Source: Idiomarina aminovorans (GTDB lineage Bacteria > Pseudomonadota > Gammaproteobacteria > Enterobacterales > Alteromonadaceae). Taken from it: a DNA stretch of 61,736 bases. This document shows positions 34,631 to 47,212 of this stretch, in pieces. A program made the position numbers and the translations under genes. The notes under the pieces were generated by a model. It had not been told where the DNA came from. It was given only the letters and a program-made list of their open reading frames with translations, and did not search any database. Each line of letters opens with the position of its first letter. Positions within the stretch are counted from its first letter, which is position 1. The DNA lies in the NCBI RefSeq assembly GCF_023155095.1, contig NZ_JAKNDA010000009.1, positions 1 to 61,736 on the forward strand, in the 5' to 3' direction.

Positions 34631-35674
34631 ATGTATAAACTATTAGCAATAGCCACACTATTAGTCAGTGGGTCTGTTTTTGCCGATGTACCCAGCCGTA
34701 TTTTATTTGGCTCGTGTTCGCATCAGGACAAAGACATTCCTATTTTTAACAGCATTATTAATGATAACCCTGAAGTGTTTGTATTTTTGGGGGACAACGT
34801 TTATGGCGACACGGAAGATATGTCGGTGTTGCAGAACAAATATGAAAAGCTGGGCTCCAAGCCGGGCTTTAAAGCACTAAAACAGCAGGCAGAACTTATC
34901 GCTACTTGGGATGATCATGATTACGGCGCGAATGACGCCGGTAAAGATTACCCAAAGAAAGAAGCGTCGCGCGATATCATGCTGGATTTCTGGGGCGAGC
35001 CGAAAAACTCCCCACGCCGCACTCGCGAAGATGGCCTTTACACCTCTTACACTTATGGTGAAGGGGAAGAAAGTATCCATGTTATTTTGCCTGACTTGCG
35101 CTGGAACCGTGATGACATTGCTCACGTAACCCGCGAACAATACGCCAATGAGCGTAAACCTGAGAAGATGGGACCGTACAAAGTTCATAGCGACCCTGAT
35201 GCCAGTATGATTGGTGAAAAACAATGGCAATGGCTGGAGCAAGAGTTACAAAAGCCGGCGCGGATAAAAGTGATTGGTTCCAGCATCCAGCTTTTGGCAG
35301 ACTTTACAGGTTGGGAGTCCTGGGCTAATTTCCCGTCCGACCGTCAGCGTTTATTTAATTTGATTAAAAAACATGAAGTTAACGGTGTTATTTTGATAAG
35401 TGGTGATACACACTGGGGGGAAATCAGTTACTACGATGAAGATTTAGATTACCCCCTGTGGGAAGTAACATCATCTGGCCTGACGCAGGAGTGGAAAAAC
35501 GTCAGCCCCAATAAACACCGCATTGGCCAGTTTATCAATAAGGTGAATTACGGGGCATTAGACGTTAACTGGGAAAAAGACGATCCGGTTATCACTCTGG
35601 GTCTTTACGACGAGGATGGTGATGTGGTTAATGAACATCGCTTCAGACTGTCAACGCTGGAACCGTATGAATAA
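34631..35674 (+). CDS. PhoD-family phosphodiesterase/alkaline phosphatase
   Basis: The 347-residue protein has a signal peptide (MYKLLAIATLLVSGSVFA) and PhoD metallophosphatase motifs: FGSCSHQDKDIPIF, VFLGDNVYGDTEDM, ATWDDHDYGANDAG and LISGDTHWGE, which bind Fe3+/Ca2+ in PhoD. The family includes alkaline phosphatases and Streptomyces phospholipase D. Located between a TonB receptor and betIBA, it is well placed to release choline from phosphocholine, glycerophosphocholine or phosphatidylcholine in the periplasm. The substrate is inferred. Confidence 0.88.
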   Translation: MYKLLAIATLLVSGSVFADVPSRILFGSCSHQDKDIPIFNSIINDNPEVFVFLGDNVYGDTEDMSVLQNKYEKLGSKPGFKALKQQAELIATWDDHDYGANDAGKDYPKKEASRDIMLDFWGEPKNSPRRTREDGLYTSYTYGEGEESIHVILPDLRWNRDDIAHVTREQYANERKPEKMGPYKVHSDPDASMIGEKQWQWLEQELQKPARIKVIGSSIQLLADFTGWESWANFPSDRQRLFNLIKKHEVNGVILISGDTHWGEISYYDEDLDYPLWEVTSSGLTQEWKNVSPNKHRIGQFINKVNYGALDVNWEKDDPVITLGLYDEDGDVVNEHRFRLSTLEPYE

Positions 35675-35697
35675 AAACTAAACTGTGTGAGAAAGCT

Positions 35698-36276
35698 ATG
35701 CCAAAAATAGGAATGGAATCAATGCGGCGTCAGCAGTTAATCGATGCCACCATTAAAGTGGTTGCTGATGTAGGTTTAAGAGGAGCAACAATTAATTTAA
35801 TTGCCCGCCGCGCGGGCATGTCGTCTGGCATTATCGGTCATTATTTTGGCGGTAAACAGGCATTAATTGAAGCTTCTGTTCGGTATTTGCTTTCTCAGCT
35901 CAAAATGGAGCAGTCGCCGGAGAATCCGTATGATCGATTAATGAAAATTATTGACCTGAATTTCTCGGATGTACAACAATCGGATTCAAGCACAAAAACC
36001 TGGTTAAGCTTTTGGGGACAATCTATGCATGATACTGACCTTTATCGCTTACAGGAGTTGAATAAGCGTAGGCTTGTCAGTAACTTGCGTTACAGCTTTA
36101 AGCAACTGTTAAATCCGGAAAGTGCTCGTGAAGCGGCGGAAGTCACAGCTGCATTAATCGATGGTTTTTGGTTGCGTTGTGCACTAAGCCGGGCGAATGA
36201 AGAAAAGTTTAGTCAGGCGAAAAAATACTGCAAAAAATACATTAATGGCGTGCTGGAACAGCACGGTGTCAGTTAA
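35698..36276 (+). CDS. betI: TetR-family repressor BetI
   Basis: The 192-residue protein starts [60 protein letters not shown], the BetI-type helix-turn-helix. It represses choline oxidation genes and is released by choline. Its likely sites are the paired palindromes at 32067-32119. It precedes betB by 29 bases in the usual betIBA order. Confidence 0.93.
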   Translation: MPKIGMESMRRQQLIDATIKVVADVGLRGATINLIARRAGMSSGIIGHYFGGKQALIEASVRYLLSQLKMEQSPENPYDRLMKIIDLNFSDVQQSDSSTKTWLSFWGQSMHDTDLYRLQELNKRRLVSNLRYSFKQLLNPESAREAAEVTAALIDGFWLRCALSRANEEKFSQAKKYCKKYINGVLEQHGVS

Positions 36277-36305
36277 ACCATTGCCAAATTATAAGGGAGT
36301 TATCG

Positions 36306-37769
36306 TTGTCCTCTACATTACTTAAAAATTTCATTCATGGTCGTTACGTCGATGACAGCAGCCATGAATGCTTTGATGTTATTAATCCGGGTACCGGCAA
36401 AGTTATTTATACGGTTGAGTCGGCAGGCGAACCGCTGTTGGAAAAAGCCGTAGAAAGTGGCCAAAGAGGGTTTGAGATTTGGTCAAAAACCCCTGCGATT
36501 GAACGAGCCCGGGTACTTCAACGTGCCGCGGCTATTTTAAGAGAACGCAACGATGAGTTAGCAAAGCTTGAAGTACTGGATACCGGAAAACCCTGGCAGG
36601 AAGCGGTCGAAGTGGACGTACAGACTGGCTCCGATGCAATTGAGTACTTTGGTAACTTATGCCCGTCAATAATGGGTGAACAACAAAGTATCGGTAACGA
36701 CTTCTTTTATACAAGACACGAACCTTTAGGTGTTTGTTTTGGCATTGGCGCGTGGAACTATCCTTTGCAAATAGCCTGCTGGAAAGCTGCTGCCGCGCTG
36801 GCGGCCGGCAATAGTATGATTTTTAAGCCATCAGAAGAAACCCCCCGTGGTGCCGCTATGCTGGCAGAGATATTTATTGAAGCCGGTGTACCTGAAGGTG
36901 TCTTCAACGTTGTACATGGCGACGGTGTTGTTGGTCATTATTTGGTTCAGCACCCGGCTATTGCCAAAGTGTCACTGACCGGTGAGGTTGGTACCGGTAA
37001 AAAAGTCATGGCAGCAGCGGCGGGTACGTTGAAAAACGTGACTATGGAGCTGGGCGGTAAGTCACCACTGATAGTCTTTGACGATGCGGACATTGATGAA
37101 GCGGTAACCGGTGCCATGATGGGCAATTTCTATACCCAGGGCGAGGTTTGCACCAATGGTACGCGGGTGTTTATACATAAGGACTGCTACGACAGCTTTA
37201 TGGAACGCCTGCTAGAGCGGACAAAGAATAATATTGTGGTGGGTGATCCTATGGACCCTGACACCAACCTGGGCGCACTGATTTCTGAAAATCATCTGCA
37301 TAAAGTGATGTCTTACATTGAGTTAGGCAAAGAGCAGGGGGCGACTCTGGCGTTCGGTGGTGAACGAATGACTCCGCAAGGTTGTGAAAGTGGCTACTTT
37401 GTCGGCCCCACCATTTTTACTGACTGCACCGACGATATGCGCATTGTTCAGGAAGAAATTTTTGGTCCGGTAATGTCTGTGCTGACCTTTGAAACCGAAG
37501 AAGAAGTGATTCAGCGCGCGAATAATACTGATTATGGATTGGCCGCAGGTATTTTCAGCCAGGACTTACGCAGAGCACACCGTGTTATCGCGCAGCTGGA
37601 AGCCGGCATTTGTTGGATAAACGCTTTTGCGAACTCTCCGGTGGAGATGCCGGTTGGCGGTTATAAACAGTCCGGTATTGGTCGTGAAAATGGAGTCGAA
37701 GGGCTTAAGTCTTACACTCAGACCAAGTCAGTTTACGTTGGAATGGATAAGCTTGAAGGTCCGTTCTGA
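36306..37769 (+). CDS. betB: betaine aldehyde dehydrogenase
   Basis: The 487-residue NAD(P)+-dependent aldehyde dehydrogenase has [25 protein letters not shown], the general-base glutamate in MELGGKSPL (about 247) and the catalytic cysteine in [11 protein letters not shown] (about 282). It oxidises betaine aldehyde to glycine betaine. The start is TTG at 36306, supported by aaggga (36292-36297). Its stop overlaps the betA ATG by one base. Confidence 0.96.
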   Translation: MSSTLLKNFIHGRYVDDSSHECFDVINPGTGKVIYTVESAGEPLLEKAVESGQRGFEIWSKTPAIERARVLQRAAAILRERNDELAKLEVLDTGKPWQEAVEVDVQTGSDAIEYFGNLCPSIMGEQQSIGNDFFYTRHEPLGVCFGIGAWNYPLQIACWKAAAALAAGNSMIFKPSEETPRGAAMLAEIFIEAGVPEGVFNVVHGDGVVGHYLVQHPAIAKVSLTGEVGTGKKVMAAAAGTLKNVTMELGGKSPLIVFDDADIDEAVTGAMMGNFYTQGEVCTNGTRVFIHKDCYDSFMERLLERTKNNIVVGDPMDPDTNLGALISENHLHKVMSYIELGKEQGATLAFGGERMTPQGCESGYFVGPTIFTDCTDDMRIVQEEIFGPVMSVLTFETEEEVIQRANNTDYGLAAGIFSQDLRRAHRVIAQLEAGICWINAFANSPVEMPVGGYKQSGIGRENGVEGLKSYTQTKSVYVGMDKLEGPF

Positions 37770-39463
37770 TGACAGTGAATGAAAAATTTGACTACATCAT
37801 TGTTGGTGCCGGATCAGCGGGTTGTGTGTTAGCCAATCGCTTAACAGAAGACCCTGAAACCTCGGTGTTGTTACTGGAAACCGGCGGTTCAGATAAAAGC
37901 ATTTTTATTCAGATGCCGACCGCGCTGTCGATTCCGATGAACACCAAAAAATACGCCTGGCAGTTTCACACTGAGCCCGAACCTTATTTGAATAAGCGTC
38001 AAATGCATTGTCCGCGGGGCAAGGTGCTTGGCGGTTCTTCATCCATTAATGGCATGGTTTATGTTCGTGGTCATGCTCGCGATTTTGACGAGTGGCAGGA
38101 GCTCGGAGCTAAAAGCTGGGGTTACCAGCATTGTCTGCCGTATTTTAAAAAGGCCGAAGACTGGGCTTTTGGTGCTGACGACTATCGCTCTAAAGATGGC
38201 CCCTTAGCCGTGAATAACGGCAACAACATGCAAAACCCTTTGTATAAAGCCTTCATAAAAGCCGGTGTTGATGCCGGCTACATGGAAACCAGCGACTATA
38301 ACGGTTTTCAGCAGGAAGGCTTTGGCGCCATGCACATGACTGTAAAAAACGGTGTGCGCTGGTCTGCTGCTAATGCTTATTTAAAGCCGGCAATGGGTCG
38401 ATCTAATCTGACCATAAAAACCGGTGTTCAGGTCAGTAAGGTGTTACTGGAAGAAAAGCGGGCTATTGGTATTGAGCTTTATGAAAACAGCAGCACTGCC
38501 CGGTTTTTTGTGAATAAAGACGTGATTTTAAGTGCCGGCCCTATTGGCTCGCCACATATTCTGCAGTTATCGGGTATTGGTAACAACGATACCTTATCGG
38601 CAGCAGGTATTGACACTCAGCATGAGCTCCCGGGTGTCGGGGAAAACTTACAGGATCACCTGGAGTTTTACTTCCAGTACCAGTGCAAAAAACCACTAAC
38701 GTTAAACAGTAAATTGGGGCCATTGAGTAAGCTGGCTATTGGTCTGCGCTGGATTTTATTTAAGACCGGCCTGGGTGCAACCAACCATTTTGAATCCTGT
38801 GGGTTTATTCGCTCGAAAGAGGGCGTGGAATGGCCCGATTTGCAGTATCACTTTTTACCCGCAGCTATTCGTTACGATGGTAAATCGGCCTTTTCCGGTC
38901 ATGGTTTCCAACTGCATATTGGACACAACAAGCCAAAAAGCCGCGGCTGGGTTAAAGTGAAAAGCTCTGATCCTTTCACGCCACCAAAAATTCAATTCAA
39001 TTACTTGCAGCATCAGGACGACATTGAAGCCTTTCGCGCCTGCGTGCGGTTGTCCCGTGAAATTATTGAACAGCCAGCAATGGATGAATATCGCGGTAAG
39101 GAAATTCAGCCCGGTAATGACATTGTTACCGATGAGCAAATCGATGCCTTTGTACGTGATGCGGTTGAAAGTGCGTATCATCCTTGCGGTACTTGCCGCA
39201 TGGGCGCTGAAGATGACGACATGGCAGTGATTGACTCACAAATGCAGGTACGCGGTTTGCAAGGGCTTCGGGTTATCGATTCGTCGGTGTTTCCAACCAT
39301 TCCAAATGGAAATTTAAACGCACCAACTATTATGGTTGCAGAACGCGCTGCGGATATTATTAAGCAGCAGGACACTCCGGTAGCTGAGGTCGATGTTTAT
39401 AATGACCCGCAGTGGCAGCAGCGTCAACGCAGCGGCGAAGCGAAGCGGGGCGTGTCATGTTAA
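37769..39463 (+). CDS. betA: choline dehydrogenase
   Basis: The 564-residue GMC oxidoreductase starts with the FAD-binding [22 protein letters not shown] and has [22 protein letters not shown] (GMC signature 1), the [17 protein letters not shown] signature 2 and the catalytic His pair around [10 protein letters not shown] and [12 protein letters not shown]. It oxidises choline to betaine aldehyde at the membrane. It overlaps the downstream transporter by seven bases. Confidence 0.96.
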   Translation: MTVNEKFDYIIVGAGSAGCVLANRLTEDPETSVLLLETGGSDKSIFIQMPTALSIPMNTKKYAWQFHTEPEPYLNKRQMHCPRGKVLGGSSSINGMVYVRGHARDFDEWQELGAKSWGYQHCLPYFKKAEDWAFGADDYRSKDGPLAVNNGNNMQNPLYKAFIKAGVDAGYMETSDYNGFQQEGFGAMHMTVKNGVRWSAANAYLKPAMGRSNLTIKTGVQVSKVLLEEKRAIGIELYENSSTARFFVNKDVILSAGPIGSPHILQLSGIGNNDTLSAAGIDTQHELPGVGENLQDHLEFYFQYQCKKPLTLNSKLGPLSKLAIGLRWILFKTGLGATNHFESCGFIRSKEGVEWPDLQYHFLPAAIRYDGKSAFSGHGFQLHIGHNKPKSRGWVKVKSSDPFTPPKIQFNYLQHQDDIEAFRACVRLSREIIEQPAMDEYRGKEIQPGNDIVTDEQIDAFVRDAVESAYHPCGTCRMGAEDDDMAVIDSQMQVRGLQGLRVIDSSVFPTIPNGNLNAPTIMVAERAADIIKQQDTPVAEVDVYNDPQWQQRQRSGEAKRGVSC

Positions 39464-40665
39464 CTCTGGTCGGCATTGGCATGCTGTTTTTTATGGCCAT
39501 GGTGGTGTTTATTCTGGTGCGCTGGGGGCGGCTGAAACTTAACGGTCGCTACCCTGTGTCTACCTTGACCTTCATTGCTATTCTGTTTACTTCGGGTCTG
39601 GATGTCGGCCTTATCATGTTCCCGCTGACAGAGTTCCCGGTGTACGCAGATATTAAAGAAAACAGCGAGTATGCTTTTGCCAACCCCCTGGCTATTGAGT
39701 TTGGTTTTTGGGGCTTTTTAGTCTGGGCTATCTACTTTGTGACCTGCTTTTATTTTTGTGCCATTGAACCTAAGGTTAAGTTTTTTGAAATTATCTGGGT
39801 TAAGTGGATTAATAACATTGTTATTATTGGCACCTGCGCTTTTACCGCACATTTGTTGTTTGCAAACCTGAGCTGGTATCTACCGGGCATTGCTGCCAGT
39901 GAGGGTTTTCCCTGGTTTTATGCGCTGATTGTGGGTGGCACCATCCTGTTTGCAGTGTATTCAAGTACCGAGCTTAAATTTGTAAAAATACTCAGCCTGT
40001 CGTCCGGCGGTTTGTTCTTCGCGCTCATTCTCGGTCTTGGCAGTGTGGCGTTCATGTCAGAAAACGTTTCGGGTCCAGACTACTTTAGTACCTTGCCATT
40101 ACTCACCGGTTACTTTGAGCACTTGCACCGTTTTGTTCTGCCAATTAACGACTACCACGCGTTTTATCTATTCTGGTGGTTTGCCTGGAGCATTATGATT
40201 GGTCAGTTTACCGCCCGCTTTGTGGGCAATATGCGGACTATTTGGTTGTTTTTAGCCATGCTAATTTGGCCATCACTGTCTATTGGTCTCTGGTTTAGTG
40301 TTCTATATATATTCCACTTAAAAGGTCTGGACACGTCAGGGTTTATTAATCTGGCGATGGTGTTCGTAGGCATTGTTTTTGTGATTAATTCACTGGATTC
40401 TTTAATTCGCCTGTACTCTGACAACCTGAATTTAACGGTGGCTCGTTTTGGCAGACAAAAGTACATTGCCTTGCATGCTTTTTTAATGATGTCGCTGACG
40501 GTACTGTTTAGTGTCCAGTTTATAAAAATTCAGTGGGTGGGCGCGCTGGTTATCGGTATTGGCTTGTGTTGCTTTGTTTATATAGCGCTTGGCAGGCAAC
40601 AGCAACCGCTGCCGAAAACTCAGGCGTTGGTGCCGTTGCCCGCTAATAAGAAGTCGCCTGATTAA
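39457..40665 (+). CDS. short, divergent BCCT-family transporter
   Basis: The 402-residue protein has about ten hydrophobic helices. The BCCT signature is seen as [23 protein letters not shown], and the N-terminal [25 protein letters not shown] matches the G-rich TM3 region, but GMGIGL of typical members is GLDVGL here. Normal BCCT proteins are about 500 residues or more; this one starts after the usual first helices. The start at 39457 overlaps betA. Choline import is inferred from context; altered substrate or coupling ion is possible. Confidence 0.7.
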   Translation: MLTLVGIGMLFFMAMVVFILVRWGRLKLNGRYPVSTLTFIAILFTSGLDVGLIMFPLTEFPVYADIKENSEYAFANPLAIEFGFWGFLVWAIYFVTCFYFCAIEPKVKFFEIIWVKWINNIVIIGTCAFTAHLLFANLSWYLPGIAASEGFPWFYALIVGGTILFAVYSSTELKFVKILSLSSGGLFFALILGLGSVAFMSENVSGPDYFSTLPLLTGYFEHLHRFVLPINDYHAFYLFWWFAWSIMIGQFTARFVGNMRTIWLFLAMLIWPSLSIGLWFSVLYIFHLKGLDTSGFINLAMVFVGIVFVINSLDSLIRLYSDNLNLTVARFGRQKYIALHAFLMMSLTVLFSVQFIKIQWVGALVIGIGLCCFVYIALGRQQQPLPKTQALVPLPANKKSPD

Positions 40666-40674
40666 CAAGATGTA

Positions 40675-41955
40675 TCAGGTGATATTCAGCCCCCAGTCCT
40701 CGTAGGCGGCTCTTGCCAGCTCCTCGCGGAAATCAGGGGCGGCAATATGAATAAGCTCGCGAGCGCGCTCGCACATGCTCTTGGCGCGTAAGTTCGCCAC
40801 ACCGTGTTCTGTAACAATGTAGTGGACATGGGCGCGAGTTGTGACAACGCCGGCGCCGGGCGCTAGTAGCGAGCTAATGCGGGACAGGCTTCCGCCACAG
40901 GCGGTAGATGGCAGAGCAATAACCGAGCGGCCTCCTTCCGATAAGCTGGCGCCACGAACAAAGTCCATTTGACCACCCACACCGGAATATATTTTGGTAC
41001 CGATAGAGTCGGCACAAACTTGCCCGCTCAGGTCGACTTGTAACGCACTATTGATGGACATGACCTGCTTGTTTTGGCGAATGACGGAAGTGTCGTTGGT
41101 ATATTCAACGTCCAGAAAAAAAACCTCCGGGTTGTCATCGACAAAGTCATATAATGCCTGCGTGCCCATGGCGAAAGTGGTGACAATACGGCCGCGATGC
41201 TTGCGTTTGCGACTGTTGTTAATGACGCCACGTTCGACTAATGGCAATACGCCATCGGAAAACATTTCGGTATGAATGCCGAGATCTTTGTGGTGGTGCA
41301 AACAAGCCAAAGTTGCGTCAGGTATAGCACCAATGCCCATTTGTAAACAGTCACCGTCATCAATTAAGCTGGCAACGCGTTCCCCGATTTCTTGTGTGAC
41401 AGGATTTTGTGCAGGCTGTTGATGCTGCGGAATAGGGGCTGCTTCTTCATAATAACGGTCAAATCGCTTAAGTGGAACAAGCGCATCACCATGAGTGCGG
41501 GGCATGTTCGGGTTGATCCAGGCAATGACTTTTTTCGCAACCTGTAATGCGGCTCGTGTTGCTTCGACAGAAATTCCTAAGCTGCAATTACCATGCTTAT
41601 CAGGTGGTGATACCTGAATAATAGCTGCATCCAGCGGCTGCTCGCCTGAACGAAAAAGTTTTGGTATTTCAGACAGGAATATAGGAACGTAATCTGCCAG
41701 CCCCTGATTAACTGCCTGACGAGTGGCGGCGCCGACAAAAAACGCTCGTTGGCGAATGTGGCCTTCTAACTCAGGAGCACCCAGAGCTTCGCTGTATTCT
41801 GTGTGTAACTGCAATAGGGTTAAGTTACTGCGTTGTTTAGCTACCTCTTTAAGACCCTCTAACAATTTGTAGGGTGTAGCTGCCATCGACTGACACCAAA
41901 TAACATCCCCATCTTTTAAAACTGATAACGCTTGTATTGCGGAATTGACTTTCAT
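40675..41955 (-). CDS. acetyl-CoA hydrolase/4-hydroxybutyrate CoA-transferase family protein
   Basis: The 426-residue protein is of the COG0427 family. GIHTEMFSDGVLPLVERG contains the likely catalytic glutamate that forms the CoA thioester, and the C-terminal half has GVGGQMDFVRGASLSEGG and VTEHGVANLRAKS. It moves CoA between short acyl groups (acetate, butyrate-type, succinate). Substrate not determinable. Starts at 41955 (MKVNSA), with 41958 as an alternative. Convergent with the bet operon. Confidence 0.88.
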   Translation of the reverse strand: MKVNSAIQALSVLKDGDVIWCQSMAATPYKLLEGLKEVAKQRSNLTLLQLHTEYSEALGAPELEGHIRQRAFFVGAATRQAVNQGLADYVPIFLSEIPKLFRSGEQPLDAAIIQVSPPDKHGNCSLGISVEATRAALQVAKKVIAWINPNMPRTHGDALVPLKRFDRYYEEAAPIPQHQQPAQNPVTQEIGERVASLIDDGDCLQMGIGAIPDATLACLHHHKDLGIHTEMFSDGVLPLVERGVINNSRKRKHRGRIVTTFAMGTQALYDFVDDNPEVFFLDVEYTNDTSVIRQNKQVMSINSALQVDLSGQVCADSIGTKIYSGVGGQMDFVRGASLSEGGRSVIALPSTACGGSLSRISSLLAPGAGVVTTRAHVHYIVTEHGVANLRAKSMCERARELIHIAAPDFREELARAAYEDWGLNIT

Positions 41956-42168
41956 CACTGCATCCTGTTTTGAGCTTAATAATGATTATAACGTGTTCTC
42001 AAATAAGGGTATTTACCCAGAAAGTAGTAGTCTGACGCTGCACGTCAGGTGAAAAATAGTTGAGCGGCTAATGTAAAATGTGAGGATAAATTACTAACAA
42101 AAAAGATCATTGCGTAATAACTGTTCAATGTTTATTGTCTGGCCGGTTTCTAAATATAGGTTTTTTTA

Positions 42169-44007
42169 ATGTCAATTCGCAATAAACTTCTCTCTGTTGG
42201 CGCAGTAACAACCGCTGCTTTTATCATTCTGTTGGTGCTGATGATGTTTTTTCAGTCTCAGGTGAGCGATCTGTATCGCGCCAGCGAATTAAGAGAGTCG
42301 GTACATAACAGTTTATTGCAAATGCGCAGTGCTGAAAAAGATTTCTCATTGCAGATGGATGAAGCTTACGCTGAAAAACTTGCCAATGAAGCCGACCTAA
42401 CGGTTGAAAAATTGGAGCAACTGAAACCGCTGGTTGATGATGCCAATTCTGTCGGTTTTATTGATGAACTTGAAGTTCAGGTTTCGCGCTATGAAGAGAG
42501 TTTTAATGGCTTGGTCAGCGCTTTTAAACAAAGAGGTCTCGATGAAAACAGCGGGGCGTATGGAGCATTGCGTTCTGCAACGCACGAATTAGAAGAGGCG
42601 ATAGATACGGCTGGCCGTACAGAGTTATTGGTTACTTTGCTGCAATTACGCCGAAGTGAAAAAGACTTTATGTTGCGCGGTGATGAAAAATACGTAATGC
42701 GCGCTAATAGGTTATTAGACGAATTAGAAACCGCATTGTCGGCCAAACCCGGCCTTGTTTCAAAGATTGAGGCGTATCGTCGGGATTTTGGACGTTACAC
42801 CAATTTATCGAGAGAGATTGGGCTGGATGAAGAGTCGAGTATGAAGGGACAGGTAAGAGATGTTGCCAGTAATATGGAGATGTCCCTGACTGAGTTAGAT
42901 GAAGCGGTCAGTGCGTTGCTTGAGTCTCGCCAAACAACCATGAAATGGGTTCCTGTCGTTGCATTTGCCGCTATAGCTTTGATTGTTATTGCTATGCTGT
43001 TTTGGGTGATTCGATCAATTAATCAGCCGTTAAGTCAGTTACGCGAAGATATGAGGAAAGTACAAGGTAGTAACGACTTAACTCTGGTCTCCGAGAAATA
43101 CCGTAGCGATGAGCTGGGTGACTTGGTTGACAGCTTTAATGAATTATTGAGTTATTTTCGTAACGTTATCAAACAAATTAATGAATCGGTTGAAACCGTT
43201 AATGGTTTAACCCAACAGGTATCGGATACTGTAACTCACACGTCGCAAAACCTCGATATGCAGTCACACGAGGTTGACCAGGTTGCTGCCGCAATAAATG
43301 AAATGGGCAGTACCGCCCATACAATTGCAAATGATGCGGAAGACACAGCTGAGCAGGTAAATAGCTTATCTGAACAGGCGAAAAGCGGTAGTGCATCAGT
43401 ACAGGCTGGTGTGGAGAAAGTTGGCTATCTGGCAGAGCGTCTGAATAACAGTGTGACCGAAGCCAACACCCTGGCTGAACGCAGTGCGTCTATAACGCAA
43501 ATTGTCACAGTCATTAATGGTATTGCGGAACAGACCAATTTACTGGCACTGAATGCGGCTATTGAAGCGGCCCGGGCGGGCGAGCAAGGCCGGGGCTTTG
43601 CGGTTGTTGCGGATGAAGTGCGGACATTAGCTTCACGGACGCAAAAATCAATTGGTGAAATTGAATCGATTACCAGCCAGCTAAATCAGCAAACGCAGAT
43701 TATTGTAACGAGTCTGCAAGAATGTAATGAGCTGGGTGGGGAAAGTGCTCAGCATTCATCCGAGTCTGATGAGTTGTTTAACCGTATTCATACGGAGCTT
43801 TTAAAAATTAACGACCGTTCGGCGTCTATTGCAACCGCCGTGGAAGAGCAATCAGCCGTTGTGGATGAAACGGCGAGAAATGTTACCCGGGTTCGCGATG
43901 CAGGTGTTGAGGCTGCTAACGACGCACAGTCAAATGCAAATGCAGTTACTCAGGTACGTCAACAAACTGAGCAACTGCGCCAGGCCGTTATCAAATTCCG
44001 TGTGTAG
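42169..44007 (+). CDS. methyl-accepting chemotaxis protein with HBM sensor
   Basis: The 612-residue protein has a transmembrane helix at 10-32, a periplasmic four-helix region to about 262 with two RSxEKDF motifs ([10 protein letters not shown] and [10 protein letters not shown]), then a second membrane helix, a HAMP domain and the signalling hairpin [32 protein letters not shown]. The paired RSEKDF motifs are typical of the helical bimodular (HBM) domain, which binds organic acids such as TCA intermediates in McpS. The ligand is unknown. No sigma-28 box was seen upstream. Confidence 0.93.
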   Translation: MSIRNKLLSVGAVTTAAFIILLVLMMFFQSQVSDLYRASELRESVHNSLLQMRSAEKDFSLQMDEAYAEKLANEADLTVEKLEQLKPLVDDANSVGFIDELEVQVSRYEESFNGLVSAFKQRGLDENSGAYGALRSATHELEEAIDTAGRTELLVTLLQLRRSEKDFMLRGDEKYVMRANRLLDELETALSAKPGLVSKIEAYRRDFGRYTNLSREIGLDEESSMKGQVRDVASNMEMSLTELDEAVSALLESRQTTMKWVPVVAFAAIALIVIAMLFWVIRSINQPLSQLREDMRKVQGSNDLTLVSEKYRSDELGDLVDSFNELLSYFRNVIKQINESVETVNGLTQQVSDTVTHTSQNLDMQSHEVDQVAAAINEMGSTAHTIANDAEDTAEQVNSLSEQAKSGSASVQAGVEKVGYLAERLNNSVTEANTLAERSASITQIVTVINGIAEQTNLLALNAAIEAARAGEQGRGFAVVADEVRTLASRTQKSIGEIESITSQLNQQTQIIVTSLQECNELGGESAQHSSESDELFNRIHTELLKINDRSASIATAVEEQSAVVDETARNVTRVRDAGVEAANDAQSNANAVTQVRQQTEQLRQAVIKFRV

Positions 44008-44091
44008 CCTGATGTTCACATCAGGAGCGGTATATCACCTGAGATAAATATCAGACTACGTTGCGGTAATATCTGGCCACGCCACGGTTTA

Positions 44092-44928
44092 TTAAGCTAA
44101 CAAATACTTCGCATGGAAGCGAAGCTGAGCTTCAATAAACGATGATATAAAGTAATAGCTGTGGTCGTAACCGTCATGCAAATGCACAGTGCCGCCACCC
44201 TCGACACTGGCTATTGCTTCTTTTAAGTTTTCCGGCTTTAACTGCTCTTCTAAAAAGCCGTCGGCTAAGCCTTGATCAACGCGAACCGGAAGTGTCTGGC
44301 CTTTCGACTTAATGAGTTCAACGGCGTCGTATTGTTTCCATTGTTTGCGATCATCGCCTAAATAGGCACTAAAGGCTTTTTCACCCCAGGGGCATTGGGT
44401 TGGGTTAGTAATCGGTGAAAAGGCCGAAATACTGGTGTAACGGGCGCTGTTGCGTAAGCCAATGACTAAGGCACCGTGCCCGCCCATAGAATGTCCGGCA
44501 ATGGCGCGTTTGTCGTTAATTGCCAGTTCGGCCTCAACCAGTTCAGGTAATTCCTTAACGATGTAGTCGTACATCTGATAATGGCTTTTCCAGGGTTCCT
44601 GCGTGGCATTAACGTAAAACCCAGCACCTAAACCTAAGTCATACGCGCTGTCCACATCATCGGCAACATTATCACCGCGAGGACTGGTATCCGGAACAAT
44701 TAACGCTATACCCAGTTCGGTGGCAACCCGCTGGGCCCCTGCTTTGGTCGAAAAGTTTTCGTCGGTGCAGGTGAGACCCGACAAAAAATACAGGGCCGGA
44801 ACTTTGGCTTTTTCTGCCCGCAAAGGCAGAAAGACACTGAACTGCATGGTGCAGTTCAGTACTTCAGAGTCATGTTCAAAGCGTAACTGACGTCCGCCAA
44901 AACAGCGGGTTTCGCTAACTTGTTTCAT
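44092..44928 (-). CDS. fghA: S-formylglutathione hydrolase
   Basis: The 278-residue esterase has the nucleophile elbow GHSMGGHGAL, acid and base in DQGLADGFL and YDHSYYF, and FLSGLTCTDENFSTKAGAQR near the N-terminus. It hydrolyses S-formylglutathione to formate and glutathione. The start at 44928 has a ggggt Shine-Dalgarno region; 44940 would add four residues. It is downstream of adhC, forming the formaldehyde detoxification pair. Confidence 0.95.
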   Translation of the reverse strand: MKQVSETRCFGGRQLRFEHDSEVLNCTMQFSVFLPLRAEKAKVPALYFLSGLTCTDENFSTKAGAQRVATELGIALIVPDTSPRGDNVADDVDSAYDLGLGAGFYVNATQEPWKSHYQMYDYIVKELPELVEAELAINDKRAIAGHSMGGHGALVIGLRNSARYTSISAFSPITNPTQCPWGEKAFSAYLGDDRKQWKQYDAVELIKSKGQTLPVRVDQGLADGFLEEQLKPENLKEAIASVEGGGTVHLHDGYDHSYYFISSFIEAQLRFHAKYLLA

Positions 44929-44939
44929 TATAGACCCCA

Positions 44940-46067
<1,128 letters not shown>

Positions 46068-46190
46068 TTACAATGTTTAATTCGTAATTTGATGATGTAA
46101 AAGCGTAGCCTAAGTTTAACTTTTTCTCATAAGCAGGTAATCTACTGTTTTTACAAATAACTTTTTCATAAATGAAATAATGGGTACACT

Positions 46191-47075
46191 ATGAAGCCCT
46201 GGCAGGGAATTAGCGAATTTGCGGCAGTGTCTGAATTGCATAGCTTTACTGCAGCGGCTCGCCAACTTGGGTTGTCGGTGGCGCAGGTCAGCCGCAATAT
46301 TGCCGCGCTTGAGCATCGGTTACAGATGCAGTTACTGTATCGCTCAACCCGCAGCGTTAGCTTAACAGAAGAAGGCCTGCTGTATTTACCTCATTGCCAG
46401 CATTTGGTTGCCAGTCTTCGAGATGCCGATCAGGCTATCCAGCAACGTACAGAGCAACCACAAGGTTTAATTCGTATTACCGCTCCGGTTTACTATGGCG
46501 AGCGTTTTATTGCTCCTCTGTTAAACGACTTTCTGCAAATTTACAAAGATTGCCGGTTAGATTTGCAACTCACAAACGAGCAGGTTGATTTAATTGAAGG
46601 CAGCTACGATGTTGCTATCCGCCTGGGACAATTAGGTAACCCTCGGTTACGGGCTCGAAAACTGGGTACGCGCCGGCACTTTGTGGTGGGCTCTGATGCT
46701 TACTTTGAACAGTTTAGTCGACCGCAAACGCTTAATGACTTAGAGCAGCATCGTTGTTTCACCGGTACTGTAAAGCAATGGCGTTTTCAGGTTGAAGGGA
46801 AACTGGAAACTGTTCGGCCGGAGTCGTACTTGCACTGCAACAACGGTCTGGCGCTGCGGGATGCAGCAATGAAAGGATTAGGGTTAGCTATGTTGCCGGA
46901 TTACTATGTAATCAACGCACTGGAAGAAGGTGGCTTAGAAGAGGTATTAGCCGATGTTCGTCAGCCAGACGATGGCATCTGGGCGCTGTATCCGGAAAAC
47001 CGTCAGGTTATCCCAAAAATTCGGGTGTTACTGGATTACTTATCAGAGAACTTGTTACCGGTAAAATGGCAATAA
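46191..47075 (+). CDS. LysR-family transcriptional regulator
   Basis: The 294-residue protein has an N-terminal winged HTH (SELHSFTAAARQLGLSVAQVSRNIAALEHRLQMQLLYRSTRSVSLTEEGLLY) and a LysR substrate domain starting GLIRITAPVYYGERFIAPLL. It is of the CrgA/AaeR-like subgroup. Divergent from adhC-fghA, so formaldehyde-responsive control is inferred. Confidence 0.9.
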   Translation: MKPWQGISEFAAVSELHSFTAAARQLGLSVAQVSRNIAALEHRLQMQLLYRSTRSVSLTEEGLLYLPHCQHLVASLRDADQAIQQRTEQPQGLIRITAPVYYGERFIAPLLNDFLQIYKDCRLDLQLTNEQVDLIEGSYDVAIRLGQLGNPRLRARKLGTRRHFVVGSDAYFEQFSRPQTLNDLEQHRCFTGTVKQWRFQVEGKLETVRPESYLHCNNGLALRDAAMKGLGLAMLPDYYVINALEEGGLEEVLADVRQPDDGIWALYPENRQVIPKIRVLLDYLSENLLPVKWQ

Positions 47076-47100
47076 ATAATTAAAGGGGAGTTTAAAAAAA

Positions 47101-47176
47101 TGGTGGTTGCTACTGGGCTCGAACCAGTGACCCTCGCCTTGTAAGGGCGATGCTCTCCCAACTGAGCTAAGCAACC
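47101..47176 (-). tRNA. tRNA-Val (TAC), copy 1
   Basis: 76-base cloverleaf with encoded CCA, acceptor GGTTGCT/AGCAACC and anticodon loop CTTACAA (TAC). Identical to copy 2. Confidence 0.97.
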
Positions 47177-47212
47177 ATCCTGAAGGTCTGCAACTAAGGG
47201 GAAGAAGAGAAG

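Noticed and set aside
42000-42168. Sigma-28 promoter for the chemoreceptor gene
   Set aside because: No TAAA-N15-GCCGATAA match was found upstream, unlike motY and the DUF5610 gene.
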